Of a stretch of 64,000 nucleotides of DNA, positions 37,468-46,950 are shown one piece after another; within the stretch, counting starts at the first letter, position 1, and each line of letters opens with the position of its first letter. Below the pieces are notes generated by a model, which was not told the origin of the DNA, did no database searches, and saw only the letters and a list, made by a program, of their open reading frames with translations. The stretch is from assembly GCA_963741985.1 (NCBI GenBank), contig CAVUKD010000001.1, positions 744,001-808,000 of the forward strand. Direction: 5' to 3'. The stretch is from Cryomorpha sp963741985. Lineage in GTDB: Bacteria > Bacteroidota > Bacteroidia > Flavobacteriales_D > Cryomorphaceae. A program made the position numbers and the translations under genes.

Positions 37468-37785
37468 ATGAAAGAAATTACACCGATGGCACTCAAGAAA
37501 AAATTGGATGCCGGTGAAGACATTCAAATTATTGATATTCGCGAATACCATGAGGTGGAGTCAGGAAATATTGACGGATTGCATATCCCAATGGCGGAGG
37601 TGATGGATCAGTGTGATAAAATTCGAAAGGATTGTCCGGTGGTAATTCATTGCCGGAGTGGAGCGCGCGCTGAAGCGATGATTCACTCCCTCGAAAGACA
37701 AAAAGGTTTCGAAAACCTCTATCATTTATCCGGAGGAATTCAAGAATGGGCCAATCAAATAGACCCTAAAATAACTGTGTATTGA
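37468..37785 (+). CDS. Rhodanese-like domain protein
   Basis: 105 residues, a single rhodanese domain: DIREYHEVESGNIDG (the CH2A-type motif), the active-site loop CRSGARAE with its persulfide-forming Cys near residue 59, and LSGGIQEWANQID. A cytoplasmic sulfur carrier or transferase; the acceptor is unknown. It overlaps the next gene by 4 bases, forming a rhodanese-DUF368-aroE operon. Confidence 0.9.
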   Translation: MKEITPMALKKKLDAGEDIQIIDIREYHEVESGNIDGLHIPMAEVMDQCDKIRKDCPVVIHCRSGARAEAMIHSLERQKGFENLYHLSGGIQEWANQIDPKITVY

Positions 37786-38726
37786 TACGAACTTTACGTG
37801 ATTATAGTATCCTCTTTCTCAAGGGAATGGGTATGGGAGCAGCCGATGTAGTGCCCGGTGTTTCGGGAGGCACAATCGCTTTTATAACAGGAATTTACGA
37901 GGAGCTGATCGAGACTATTAGCCAGGTTAATCTACAAACCATACGCGTACTATTCAAGGAGGGAATCCAACCTTTTTGGAAAACCATAAACGGGAATTTC
38001 CTTGTGGCCGTATTGGGAGGAATTGCGGTGAGCATTCTGAGTCTGGCTAAGCTTATTTCATACCTTTTAGAGCAACACACTATTGCGACGTGGTCCTTCT
38101 TTTTCGGATTAATAATAGCCAGTATTCCGCTTGTAGGTCGTAAAGTGCGCAACTGGAGCGGCTCGCGGTATTTTGCATTTGCCGCCGGTGCCATTATTGC
38201 CTGGCTCATCTCCGATCTACCGCCTGTTACCGAACCGGGAGCCACTTGGTATCTTTTTATTTCAGGAATGATAGCCATTTGCGCGATGATCCTTCCGGGA
38301 ATTTCGGGAAGTTTTATTCTTATTTTGCTCGGTTCGTATTATACGATTCTCAATGCTGTAAACGATCGAAACATCCTGTCTGTGCTGGTTTTTCTGACAG
38401 GAGCTGTTACCGGCTTGCTTGTTTTTAGCCGCTTTTTAAAATTCATGTTCTCCCGTTTTCATGATATTACAATCGCTTTGCTGGCCGGCTTTTTATTAGG
38501 ATCACTCAATAAAATATGGCCTTGGAAAGAAGTATTGCAATGGTTTGTAAAACATCCCGGTGAGGCGAATGAAGAGAAAATTGCCTTGGTTGAAAAAAGC
38601 GTATTGCCCGGAACTTACACCCAACTCACCGGCGAACCTGCCATGTTGGGTACCGCCATTGTATTGGCAATAGCCGGTATTTTGGTAATCTTCATTATGG
38701 ATCGCGTTGCCGCCAAAAAAGCTTAA
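37782..38726 (+). CDS. DUF368 membrane protein, predicted polyprenyl-phosphate translocase (TTG start)
   Basis: 314 residues with about eight membrane segments. The family hallmark GMGMGAADVVPGVSGGTIAF is near residue 15 and is repeated in degenerate form (MILPGISGSFILILLGSYYTIL near residue 165; long form not quoted in full), giving an internal duplication. DUF368 proteins have been shown to recycle undecaprenyl phosphate across the membrane in other bacteria, so a role in cell-wall lipid carrier recycling is likely. The TTG at 37782 overlaps the rhodanese stop; no earlier ATG is possible, and the first ATG would remove conserved residues. Confidence 0.85.
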   Translation: MIRTLRDYSILFLKGMGMGAADVVPGVSGGTIAFITGIYEELIETISQVNLQTIRVLFKEGIQPFWKTINGNFLVAVLGGIAVSILSLAKLISYLLEQHTIATWSFFFGLIIASIPLVGRKVRNWSGSRYFAFAAGAIIAWLISDLPPVTEPGATWYLFISGMIAICAMILPGISGSFILILLGSYYTILNAVNDRNILSVLVFLTGAVTGLLVFSRFLKFMFSRFHDITIALLAGFLLGSLNKIWPWKEVLQWFVKHPGEANEEKIALVEKSVLPGTYTQLTGEPAMLGTAIVLAIAGILVIFIMDRVAAKKA

Positions 38727-38727
38727 A

Positions 38728-39459
38728 ATGGAGCTTTACGGACTCATTGGCAAATCACTAAAACATTCTTTTTCTCAGGACTATTTCTCCAAAAAATTTA
38801 AAAAAGAGAACATCGACGCTCGATTTTTTAATTTTGAGCTTGGATCGATTCAGGAATTTCCTGCTATCCTTTCGGAAAATCCGAACTTAAAAGGTCTGAG
38901 CGTTACTATCCCATATAAAACGGAGATTATTTCCTTTCTCGATTCGATTGATGCTACTGCAAAAGCTATTGGATCGGTAAACAGCATTCGCGTAAGCGGC
39001 GGAAAAACCGAAGGAACCAACACGGATGCAAGTGGTTTTGCGGCTAGCATCAAACCCTTCTTGGCGCATGGAATGGAGCGCGCGCTGATATTGGGAACGG
39101 GAGGTGCTTCCAAGGCTGTGGCTTATGCCTTGCGGCAAATTGGTCTTGACGTGATGTTCGTAAGTCGCAATCCTACTTCGGGACAATTGGGTTACGGCGA
39201 ACTCAATAAGAATGCGATGGATGCCTTTAAATTGATTGTAAATACGACGCCGCTCGGGATGTTTCCTGATGTAGATTCGTTTCCGGATATGCCCTATTCT
39301 GCTATCGGTGCGAATCATCTCCTCTTCGATTTGACTTACAATCCGGCAGAAACTGTGTTCTTACGAAAAGGAAAAGCCGCGGGTGCTCTCACTGTAAATG
39401 GAATGAGTATGCTGAAAATTCAAGCTGAGAAGAGTTGGGTTTTTTGGCGAAAGCCATAG
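38728..39459 (+). CDS. aroE: Shikimate dehydrogenase
   Basis: 243 residues (ATG 38728, one base after the DUF368 stop). NADP-dependent reduction of 3-dehydroshikimate to shikimate in aromatic amino acid synthesis. Motifs: GLIGKSLKHSFSQDYF (substrate-binding S-x-S-like region), LKGLSVTIPYKTEI with the catalytic Lys, TNTDASGF with the catalytic Asp, the NADP loop LGTGGASKAVAYAL and NTTPLGMFP. It starts seven codons inside a longer frame that overlaps DUF368. Length is slightly short, as is usual in Bacteroidota. Confidence 0.93.
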   Translation: MELYGLIGKSLKHSFSQDYFSKKFKKENIDARFFNFELGSIQEFPAILSENPNLKGLSVTIPYKTEIISFLDSIDATAKAIGSVNSIRVSGGKTEGTNTDASGFAASIKPFLAHGMERALILGTGGASKAVAYALRQIGLDVMFVSRNPTSGQLGYGELNKNAMDAFKLIVNTTPLGMFPDVDSFPDMPYSAIGANHLLFDLTYNPAETVFLRKGKAAGALTVNGMSMLKIQAEKSWVFWRKP

Positions 39460-39715
39460 GATAATCGCTCCTTTCAAAATAATAAATTAGGGTCGCATTT
39501 CGCATCAATTCGGAAAGAGTAGCCTCAGAAATAAGGCAGGAATGTTTCAGATTATTCCATTGGAAAGCTCGTTTGATTTTGTAGATTTATTCTTTAATCA
39601 AAAGATTAGGTTGCAGAAAGTATTTCTTTTAGAATGCTCTATAATTTAAGTCACTTAAAGACAATCCTAAATATATGAGGCATACTACTCCCAATAAAAA
39701 ACAGGTGAAATACGT

Positions 39716-40558
39716 ATGGAAAACAGCGAGAAATTCATTACGAAGATGAACGGTGACCGAGTATTTTTCGATTCGGGGAAACTCCACAATTCGTTGGAGC
39801 GATCGGGTGCCGGCGAACCGGTCATTCAGCAAATTATCCGGAAGGTGGAATCAGCACTTTACGAAGGGATCACCACAAAAAAAATATATAAACTCGCTTA
39901 TAGACTGTTGCGCGAAAGTTCGAGACCCTCTGCTGCGCGTTATAAGCTGAAAAAAGCAATTATGGAACTCGGGCCTACCGGCTTTCCTTTTGAAAAATAC
40001 ATAGCAGAAATTTTCAAACATGAGGGATTCAGCACAAAGGTAGGTGTAGTAGTGAAAGGACATTGCGTAAATCACGAAGTAGATGTGATAGCCGAAAGGA
40101 ATCATGAAAAACGAATCGTAGAATGCAAGTACCATAGCCTTGAGGGTCGAAAAAGCGATATAAAAACTTCCCTTTATTTCCAGTCGAGATTTCTGGATAT
40201 CACGAAAGAATTGCAAAAAAGTGATAAGCAAAAAATTGGGATTTATGAAGGCTGGATAAGCACCAATACGCGCTTCACCAGTGACGCCATAAAATATGGA
40301 AATTGTGTGGGACTAAATTTACTGGGATGGGACTACCCGGAAAAGGGAAGTCTGAAAGAGCGAATTGATGGGTCAGGGCTTTATCCGGTAACCTGTCTTA
40401 CCACACTCACCAATCGGGAAAAGGAAAAATTGCTATCGAAAGAAGTTGTACTTTGCTCTGAAATATCCAAACACCCCGATGTACTAAAGTTAGCAACTTT
40501 AGTTGAAAAACGCCGCGAAAATGTTTTGAAAGAAGTGCGGGAACTTTGTATGATCTAA
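39716..40558 (+). CDS. ATP-cone / Mrr-like restriction endonuclease fold protein
   Basis: 280 residues. The N-terminal 90 residues form an ATP-cone (NGDRVFFDSGKLHNSLERSGA, typical of ribonucleotide reductase and NrdR regulators). It is fused to a PD-(D/E)xK nuclease fold of the Mrr family: GFSTKVGVVVKGHCVNHEVDVIAE (catalytic Asp) and RIVECKYH (E-x-K), with YFQSRFLDI after it. A nucleotide-sensing nuclease is the simplest reading. The substrate is unknown and no methylase is present, so it is not a normal restriction system. The stop lies 14 bases before the metallo-hydrolase start, suggesting one unit. Confidence 0.83.
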   Translation: MENSEKFITKMNGDRVFFDSGKLHNSLERSGAGEPVIQQIIRKVESALYEGITTKKIYKLAYRLLRESSRPSAARYKLKKAIMELGPTGFPFEKYIAEIFKHEGFSTKVGVVVKGHCVNHEVDVIAERNHEKRIVECKYHSLEGRKSDIKTSLYFQSRFLDITKELQKSDKQKIGIYEGWISTNTRFTSDAIKYGNCVGLNLLGWDYPEKGSLKERIDGSGLYPVTCLTTLTNREKEKLLSKEVVLCSEISKHPDVLKLATLVEKRRENVLKEVRELCMI

Positions 40559-40572
40559 CACCTGCGAAATTG

Positions 40573-41952
40573 ATGAACACCAAAGCTATTACCCTCCATT
40601 TTTTAGGTGCCGCCTGTACGGTAACGGGTTCGAAATTTCTCATTGATACCGGTCAACGAAAAATTCTCATAGACTGCGGTCTTTTTCAGGGGTTGAAAAA
40701 GTTACGCGAATTGAATTGGGATAGCTTACCTATATCTATTGGCGACATTGATACCGTTTTGTTGACACATGGTCACCTCGATCACACCGGATATCTGCCG
40801 CGGCTGATGCAAAAAGGGTTTAAAAACAACATTTGGGGTACCTCTCCTACACTGGATATTGCAGAAATCATTCTTCGCGACAGCGCCAAAATACAAGAGG
40901 AAGAAGCCGAAAAAGCCAACAAAGAAGGATATTCGAAACACAACCCGGCGAAACCACTCTATACCGTAGCAGACGCCGAACTTGCCATAGCGCATTTCAA
41001 GTCGGTTGAAGAAGGAGAATGGCTTGAGCTCTATGACAATATCAGAGCGCGGTTCCAATATGTCGGACACATTATCGGAGCCACTTTTATCGAAATGGAT
41101 ATTCACGGAAAAAGGTTTGTATTTTCGGGAGATGTGGGGCGCAAAAAGGACCTTTTATTACACGCCTACAAAAAGCCAAAAAAGGCAGATGTGCTCCTGA
41201 TTGAGAGTACCTACGGCGACAGGCTCCACCCTACGGAAGATCCGAATATAAAACTAACAGAGATTATTCTACATACCATAAACAAAGGTGGAACGCTGAT
41301 AATACCCAGCTTTGCGGTCGAAAGAGCTCAAATTCTGATGTATCTGATTTGGAAATTGCGTGAAAAGAATGTCATTCCTGATATCCCACTTATTTTAGAT
41401 ACGCCCATGGGTGCCAATGTATTGGGAGTTTTTGATAAAAACCGGGAATGGCATGCACTATCCGAAAAGGACTACAACGAGATGTGCAAAGCGTTTCGGA
41501 TCGTTGAGGAATTCAAAGAAACCTGGGAAGTAATAGATGACCCAAACCCGAAGATTATAATTGCCGGCAGTGGTATGGTTAGCGGCGGCAGGGTTTTGAC
41601 ATACCTTCAGCAGTATCTTGAAAAATCCGAAACATCGATATTGATAGCTGGTTATCAAGGTGAAGGAACCAGAGGGAGAAAACTCCTCGAAGGTACCCAC
41701 GAATTAAAAATCTATGGAAAATATTACGACGTTCGGGCGGAGGTGTTTGATCTTCAGGTTTTATCAGCTCATGCTGATCAGGCCGAGCTCCTTGACTGGT
41801 TGAGCGAAATCACGACGCCCCCCGAAAATGTCTTCCTGGTTCACGGGGAAAGCCAGGCGGCGGATGCCTTTAGAGTGAAGCTGAAATATACGTTTGGATG
41901 GGAATGTACCATACCCGAATTGTACAGTACGGAAGAAATAAAATTAGAATGA
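40573..41952 (+). CDS. MBL-fold / beta-CASP RNA-processing hydrolase
   Basis: 459 residues with the metallo-beta-lactamase core (FLGAACTVTGSKFLIDTG, HGHLDHTGYLPRL, then GHIIGATFIEM and FSGDVGR), a beta-CASP insert (STYGDRLHPTED) and the C-terminal specificity motif (VLSAHADQAELLDWL, FLVHGESQAADAF). This architecture is that of CPSF/RNase J-like nucleases acting on RNA. The start at ATG 40573 leaves a gap of 14 bases to the ATP-cone gene; a longer start at 40546 overlaps it. Confidence 0.9.
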   Translation: MNTKAITLHFLGAACTVTGSKFLIDTGQRKILIDCGLFQGLKKLRELNWDSLPISIGDIDTVLLTHGHLDHTGYLPRLMQKGFKNNIWGTSPTLDIAEIILRDSAKIQEEEAEKANKEGYSKHNPAKPLYTVADAELAIAHFKSVEEGEWLELYDNIRARFQYVGHIIGATFIEMDIHGKRFVFSGDVGRKKDLLLHAYKKPKKADVLLIESTYGDRLHPTEDPNIKLTEIILHTINKGGTLIIPSFAVERAQILMYLIWKLREKNVIPDIPLILDTPMGANVLGVFDKNREWHALSEKDYNEMCKAFRIVEEFKETWEVIDDPNPKIIIAGSGMVSGGRVLTYLQQYLEKSETSILIAGYQGEGTRGRKLLEGTHELKIYGKYYDVRAEVFDLQVLSAHADQAELLDWLSEITTPPENVFLVHGESQAADAFRVKLKYTFGWECTIPELYSTEEIKLE

Positions 41953-41990
41953 ACGGTTTGACAATATGAAATTTAAATTGCACTAACATC

Positions 41991-42407
41991 ATGGATTTTG
42001 AGATGTATATTAAACCCTTTTTGCCTTTGATGATTCGGATAATTCTGGGAAGTCTTTTTTTCTTTCAGGCCTACCATAAAGTGTTCAAGATCGGGCTGAA
42101 GGAAACCAACGAAACGATTTATTCGGGCTACAGGGATACAAAAGTTCCCGAGTGGTTTATTCGTTTGTCGGTGATGCTATCAACTTATATTGAATTGATT
42201 GGCGGCATCCTTTTGGTTCTCGGACTTTTCAAGCCGCTGGCAATGATTTTTCTGGGAATAAATTTAATACTGGTTACCATCGGGTTTAGCTTTTTAAAAG
42301 GAATCTGGGATATGCAGCATGTATTTCCGCGATTGGTGTTGCTTATTGCGTTGTTCTTGATTCCTTTTGAGTGGGATGTCTGGTCGCTGGATAGTTTGAT
42401 TCGTTGA
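41991..42407 (+). CDS. DoxX family membrane protein
   Basis: 138 residues, four predicted membrane helices: PLMIRIILGSLFFFQAY, LSTYIELIGGILLVLGLF, MIFLGINLILVTIGFSFL and PRLVLLIALFLIPF. DoxX proteins are membrane subunits in diverse redox or stress systems; this one has no recognisable redox cofactor ligands. It lies 38 bases after the beta-CASP gene and ends before a bidirectional hairpin. Confidence 0.78.
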   Translation: MDFEMYIKPFLPLMIRIILGSLFFFQAYHKVFKIGLKETNETIYSGYRDTKVPEWFIRLSVMLSTYIELIGGILLVLGLFKPLAMIFLGINLILVTIGFSFLKGIWDMQHVFPRLVLLIALFLIPFEWDVWSLDSLIR

Positions 42408-42460
42408 AGCGGCTGTTGACAATTTGGAATTATTTCCTCTATTCTATTCAGTCCTTCAAA

Positions 42461-42484
42461 CGATCATGCCTTGTGGCATGATCG
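42461..42484. terminator. Bidirectional hairpin terminator
   Basis: CGATCATGCC (42461-42470), TTGT loop, GGCATGATCG (42475-42484), a perfect 10-bp stem, extended by TTCAA/TTGAA. It lies between the convergent DoxX gene (+) and T9SS-cargo gene (-) and lacks a strong T-tract. Confidence 0.65.
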
Positions 42485-42507
42485 TATTGAAAGAGTAGGT
42501 TGTTTTC

Positions 42508-44763
42508 CTAATTGATTACAAGTTTTTTCGTCATTATCTTTTCACCGCTTTGTGCTGTGATTATATAAAGTCCTGAAGCAAAAATTGCCTCATTCACTTC
42601 AAGTGATGTTTCTCCAATTTTCAGATCCCGTTGGAAAATGACTTTTCCCGTAAGGTCGGTAATACGGAGCTGTCCCGCTTCTACCCCATTTTCAAAACGG
42701 ATTGTAAACTGTCCATTGCTCGGATTTGGAGATACAGTCATCATTCGGCTATTTTTTTCAATTTCAGAAAGACCGTCGGGACTGACGAAATGGGCGGTGA
42801 GGAAAATACTGGATGATATCGGCCCATTTGCCCCTTCGCAGAGCGGATAGAGCTTCAATTCGATGTTTTCAAAATCCTGGATACTGCTCATATTGGGTTG
42901 GTGAATAGATACCGTTGCATCGGTCAAACATCCGCCTGCTGGTACATTCTGAAATTCAACTCCATTATCGTTGGTAGAAAAAAGATTATTTCCAAATCCT
43001 TCTACAATTGCTCCGTTGAGATTTGATCCTGCATTACCTTTAAGGAAATAATCGCGTTCTTCGCTGCTAGCGTTGCATATTTTGATTTGAAAGTCAGCAG
43101 TGGTTCCATCGGGAATATCCTCCAAAGTGAGATTATCGCTATCATCGAGAAAAGTAAGTTTGGGTTGATCACGCTGATACCCGCCCTGGTATGGACAGCT
43201 GCTTTTTGTTCCGCCATCAATTTTGAAGATCGGTGTACCAAACATCGGGTCGCGTACAACTTGTAAGTTGAATATATCGCCACTATCGTCATCGTTAAGT
43301 GTATATTTTACCAGTTTTGATGCCTCATCAGATTGTCCTTGAGTTTGACCATAACGCTTTGAGCCATTGAACTCATAACCTCCGGTTACACCCGAACCAC
43401 CTACTTCAATAACGGCCTCTAAGCCCGCAGTAACATCAATGTAATTTTGGTAGTTAATTGTGTTGGTTTCTACAACAGTTATACTCGTTTCATTGTAGCT
43501 TGTGGTGCTTCCACTGAAAGAGGTGGGATCGAGCACGACATTATCGGGGTTATTGATATTCTCAACGTTCATAGCCAGCACTTGATTCCAAACGTCGATT
43601 TGGTTTTGGGCATTATTGGAAATTCGCGGACCATTGGCAGCGGAATTTGCCACGATGGCTTGCAAATTTTCAATATCTGCTTCGATGGCGGCTTTGGTAT
43701 AGATAAATTTTCGCGGTAGCCCAATGGGAGCATATACCAATGCTTTATCAAGAGTCGATTCACACGCGCCCGGTTGGACAACGCGTACATCATAAAGTCC
43801 AACCACATAATCAGTGCCGTAGCCTATAAAAACATCACCATCACCATCAGGACCGGTGAGTGCATCTGTTGCAAATCCCTCACCTACGGTCACACACGTT
43901 TGATTATCAGTTGTGACTACATTCATATTCCCTGCCGTTAAGCCGGCACTCATTGTAACTGAAAATTCAAATTCTGTAGTTATGAAAATCCCAGCCGATC
44001 CTGCAACACCAAGCTTCACAGCCAGGTTTGCGGAACTGGAGTTTCCCTGTTCAACGGTAGTTTCAAAATTGCGGCAAGTAGTTTTATTCGATTGAAATTC
44101 ACTACTACTTTCATCCCCAGGGGGAGCGTGCAGGACGAGGTAAGGCAATTGAGGTTCCTGAATGGTGTCGAGAATACCAATGGGGTTTCCTACATCTATT
44201 CTTCCCAAAACCGTGATTGGAACAGTAATCAAATAATTAGTTCCTGGGTCTCCGCCATAATTACTATGGAATAGTATTCTCACAAAGGCCTTTTCGGCAG
44301 CATGAGCGAATAAATATGGAATTTTGGCTCGTTTGTACCCAGCCGGTGCGCCCACTGTTAAGGGGATAAACAGCGCATTCGCGAAGTTGTTATCACCAAC
44401 TATACCCCAGCCAGTAAATATTCCAGTTGTACCGGTGAACTCGGTAATATCAGGAATATCGAATATAAGGGTATCCGGCACACCTGCCTGTGCCATATGA
44501 TAACTGCCAGGATCTGAATTTAATTCACTCGCGCTGACATCGGTTAGAGAATAATTTTGACTACCCGGTACCCAATTGTACAAGGATGATCCATCGGAAT
44601 TACAAATAGTGGCACCAGTATTAAAAGTGACTTGCTGCCCGGAAATTAGTGTTATGGCAAACTGTTGAGCCCTTATTATTCCGGAACAGCATAGTGCAAT
44701 ACAAAGCAAAACTACTGAAGTCAGCATTTTTGCATTATTAAATAAGTAGAATTTTGTTTTCAT
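42508..44763 (-). CDS. Secreted T9SS cargo protein with SCPY-type module
   Basis: 751 residues with a signal peptide (residues 1-32, ending IIRAQ) and a T9SS type A tail (MMTVSPNPSNGQFTI, LRITDLTGKVIF, ASGLYIITA). The middle has a Ser/Thr-rich alternating-strand segment (TTSYNETSITVVETN) followed by YTLNDDDSGDIFNLQVVRDP, FGTPIFKIDGG and SCPYQGGYQRDQP. This last module recurs in very large surface proteins of many bacteria. The role is unknown; the strand pattern might suit a beta-rich pore or adhesive fold, but that is speculation. Confidence 0.85.
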   Translation of the reverse strand: MKTKFYLFNNAKMLTSVVLLCIALCCSGIIRAQQFAITLISGQQVTFNTGATICNSDGSSLYNWVPGSQNYSLTDVSASELNSDPGSYHMAQAGVPDTLIFDIPDITEFTGTTGIFTGWGIVGDNNFANALFIPLTVGAPAGYKRAKIPYLFAHAAEKAFVRILFHSNYGGDPGTNYLITVPITVLGRIDVGNPIGILDTIQEPQLPYLVLHAPPGDESSSEFQSNKTTCRNFETTVEQGNSSSANLAVKLGVAGSAGIFITTEFEFSVTMSAGLTAGNMNVVTTDNQTCVTVGEGFATDALTGPDGDGDVFIGYGTDYVVGLYDVRVVQPGACESTLDKALVYAPIGLPRKFIYTKAAIEADIENLQAIVANSAANGPRISNNAQNQIDVWNQVLAMNVENINNPDNVVLDPTSFSGSTTSYNETSITVVETNTINYQNYIDVTAGLEAVIEVGGSGVTGGYEFNGSKRYGQTQGQSDEASKLVKYTLNDDDSGDIFNLQVVRDPMFGTPIFKIDGGTKSSCPYQGGYQRDQPKLTFLDDSDNLTLEDIPDGTTADFQIKICNASSEERDYFLKGNAGSNLNGAIVEGFGNNLFSTNDNGVEFQNVPAGGCLTDATVSIHQPNMSSIQDFENIELKLYPLCEGANGPISSSIFLTAHFVSPDGLSEIEKNSRMMTVSPNPSNGQFTIRFENGVEAGQLRITDLTGKVIFQRDLKIGETSLEVNEAIFASGLYIITAQSGEKIMTKKLVIN

Positions 44764-44821
44764 AAGGATTGGATTTTTACGAAAAGTAGTCGCTTCGCAC
44801 CTGAATATCAGAGCTAATTTT

Positions 44822-44873
44822 CCGAATGGAGGTATATATTTACCGAAAGGGGCGTTTCATCGTCCGAATGGAA
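44822..44873. repeat. Direct repeat TCCGAATGGA, two copies
   Basis: TCCGAATGGA occurs near 44821 and again near 44862, about four helical turns apart, in the divergent gap between the T9SS cargo and the histidine kinase genes. A weaker copy (CCGTTTGGAA) is at 44931. Possible regulator sites. Confidence 0.45.
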
Positions 44874-44933
44874 ATAAAACGTTCGAGATTGAATTTTGAA
44901 AGAAATTGGCATTGGTCTTAATGCATAAGTCCG

Positions 44934-44963
44934 TTTGGAATAGACTGAATATTACTATCTTTC
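44934..44963 (+). promoter_or_regulatory. Promoter of the histidine kinase operon
   Basis: TTTG (44934-44937), 18-base spacer, TATCTTTC (44956-44963), one mismatch from TAnnTTTG. ATG at 44998. Confidence 0.45.
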
Positions 44964-44997
44964 CCAGCAGTAGTGAATACCAATATCAATCCGACAA

Positions 44998-46950
44998 ATG
45001 TTTTTAAGCTTTTTAACCAAGTTTCCCGCCTTTCGAGAAATACCTTTTTGCAAAAATCAGAAGGCTTTACTCCTCCTGTTTTGCACGGCAGCGAGCACCC
45101 AAGTACTTTTTGCGCAAAGCACTGCCCTCGACAGTCTTGAAAGTCTTTACGCATCTGAGAGTAGTGATGGAAGGAGATTAGAACTTCTGGAAGAAATGAC
45201 CGATATCGCCTTCACCACCGATCTGGAGCAGGCTTTGATTTATTCCGGAAGAGGTGTGGCTCTTGCCAAAAAGGCAGGTGATAAAATTATGCTCCCAGAA
45301 TTTTATGAAATGCATGGGCGGATGTATGCCAATCTCATGGAGCTAGACAGTGCCTCGCTCTATTTCGAAAAGGCAATGACCGGTTACAAGACTATTGACA
45401 ATAAAAAAGGAGAAGCCACCACGTCATTTAAAATTGCTTTTGTAGCCAAGCGAAGAGGTAACACTGAAGCCGCAATGCAAGCAGATCTTTATGGACTCAA
45501 ATGTATGGAGGAACTTAAAGATTATGAAGGAATTGCGAGTGCTTATGGGCGCGTGTCTGATGATCTATCGCAACAGGGGCGTCCTGATGAGGCACTTAAA
45601 TACGCTTTGGATGCAATCCGAATTTGCAAAGAAAACGACCTCGAGAACGAACTATTTTTCGCCTATATCAGTGCTGGAGATTCCTATATGGATGCACGTA
45701 ATTTTGAAGAATCATTGACGTATTATGAAAAATCCCGTGATCAGGGCATGAAATTGAACATGGATGTGATCAGTATGGCTCAAGTCGCCAATAATCTTGG
45801 CAATGCGCTCAAAAAATTGGGCAGATACCAGGAAGCTGCTGTGGATTATCAGGAATGTCTGAAAGCTGCGAAGGAGGCAAACTTTCCGGGAGGAATAGCC
45901 GCTTCAACAGCCAATCTGAGTGATGTAAACTTTCTTTTGGGCGATACAACGGAAGGATTGCGGTATTTATTGGAAGGAATTGCAATGCTCGACGCCAACG
46001 AGGATATTTATAGTCTGGAGGCAAATTACCGCCAAGCCGCATCTATTTATGGCGCCATGGGTGATTTCAAATCAGCGTTTGAATATTCTCAAAAATCGAG
46101 AGTGCTTCGCGACAGTCTTTTTAATGAAAATAGTGATGAAGCCATATCAGAGCTCCGTACCCAGTACGAAGCGGATAAAAAAGAGGCAACAATTGCCGCC
46201 CAAAATATCCAATTGAATCAGCGTAGTAAAATACAGTGGCTTACGGGTGGTGTCGCCGTTTTGCTTGCGGTATTTCTGTTTTTTCTTTTTAGAAGTTATC
46301 GCATTCGTAGCCGAAACAATGCTCTGCTTAAAGCAAAAAATGCAGAGAACGAGCTGCTGCTAAAAGAGATTCACCACCGTGTAAAAAACAACCTAGAAGT
46401 TGTGTCGAGTCTTTTGGAATTGCAATCTGCACAGATAGACGATCAGGGCATTAAAGATGCCATGCAGGAAGGGCAAAATCGAGTGCAGTCGATCGGAATA
46501 GTGCATCAAAAGCTCTATCTCGGCAAGAATTTGGGAGCCATTGAAATGAAAGACTATTTCCTCAATCTAAGCGAGAGTATTCTGGATTCGTTTGGAGCCG
46601 ATGACCGTGTTACGATTGATTGTGCCATGGAAAATCTGGATGTAGATATTGATACCGCCGTACCACTTGGTTTGATTGTAAATGAATTGCTTACCAATAC
46701 ATTGAAGTATGCATTTCCCGACGGACGCACAGGTAAAGTGCGTATTCATTTAGAAAAAGACGCGGAAGGAAGTTTGCTTCTCGAAGTGGCTGATGATGGA
46801 ATTGGCAAAAGCGAAATTACCAAAGGCACCGGATTCGGCACTCAACTGATTTCGCTGCTCACCACTCAATTGCGAGGTACGATGCGCGAAGAAATCGCAA
46901 ACGGCACACGTGTTTTCTTCTCTTTTAAAATGAGCAACGTGCATGGCTGA
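44998..46950 (+). CDS. TPR histidine kinase (HisKA_2 type)
   Basis: 650-residue membrane sensor kinase. Signal-like N-terminus (LLLLFCTAASTQVLFAQ), then a periplasmic TPR array (residues about 60-390), one membrane span (about 411-431, IQWLTGGVAVLLAVFLFFLF) and a cytoplasmic kinase. The phosphoacceptor helix is of the HisKA_2 type, with EIHHRVKNNLEVVSSLL (His near 459); the ATPase domain has NELLTNTLKYAF (N-box) and DDGIG. No receiver is fused. It overlaps the LytTR regulator gene by 8 bases, so the two are a cognate pair. The TPR ligand is unknown. Confidence 0.92.
   Translation: MFLSFLTKFPAFREIPFCKNQKALLLLFCTAASTQVLFAQSTALDSLESLYASESSDGRRLELLEEMTDIAFTTDLEQALIYSGRGVALAKKAGDKIMLPEFYEMHGRMYANLMELDSASLYFEKAMTGYKTIDNKKGEATTSFKIAFVAKRRGNTEAAMQADLYGLKCMEELKDYEGIASAYGRVSDDLSQQGRPDEALKYALDAIRICKENDLENELFFAYISAGDSYMDARNFEESLTYYEKSRDQGMKLNMDVISMAQVANNLGNALKKLGRYQEAAVDYQECLKAAKEANFPGGIAASTANLSDVNFLLGDTTEGLRYLLEGIAMLDANEDIYSLEANYRQAASIYGAMGDFKSAFEYSQKSRVLRDSLFNENSDEAISELRTQYEADKKEATIAAQNIQLNQRSKIQWLTGGVAVLLAVFLFFLFRSYRIRSRNNALLKAKNAENELLLKEIHHRVKNNLEVVSSLLELQSAQIDDQGIKDAMQEGQNRVQSIGIVHQKLYLGKNLGAIEMKDYFLNLSESILDSFGADDRVTIDCAMENLDVDIDTAVPLGLIVNELLTNTLKYAFPDGRTGKVRIHLEKDAEGSLLLEVADDGIGKSEITKGTGFGTQLISLLTTQLRGTMREEIANGTRVFFSFKMSNVHG

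Noticed and set aside
39716..40558. Restriction-modification system
   Set aside because: No methyltransferase or specificity gene is nearby.
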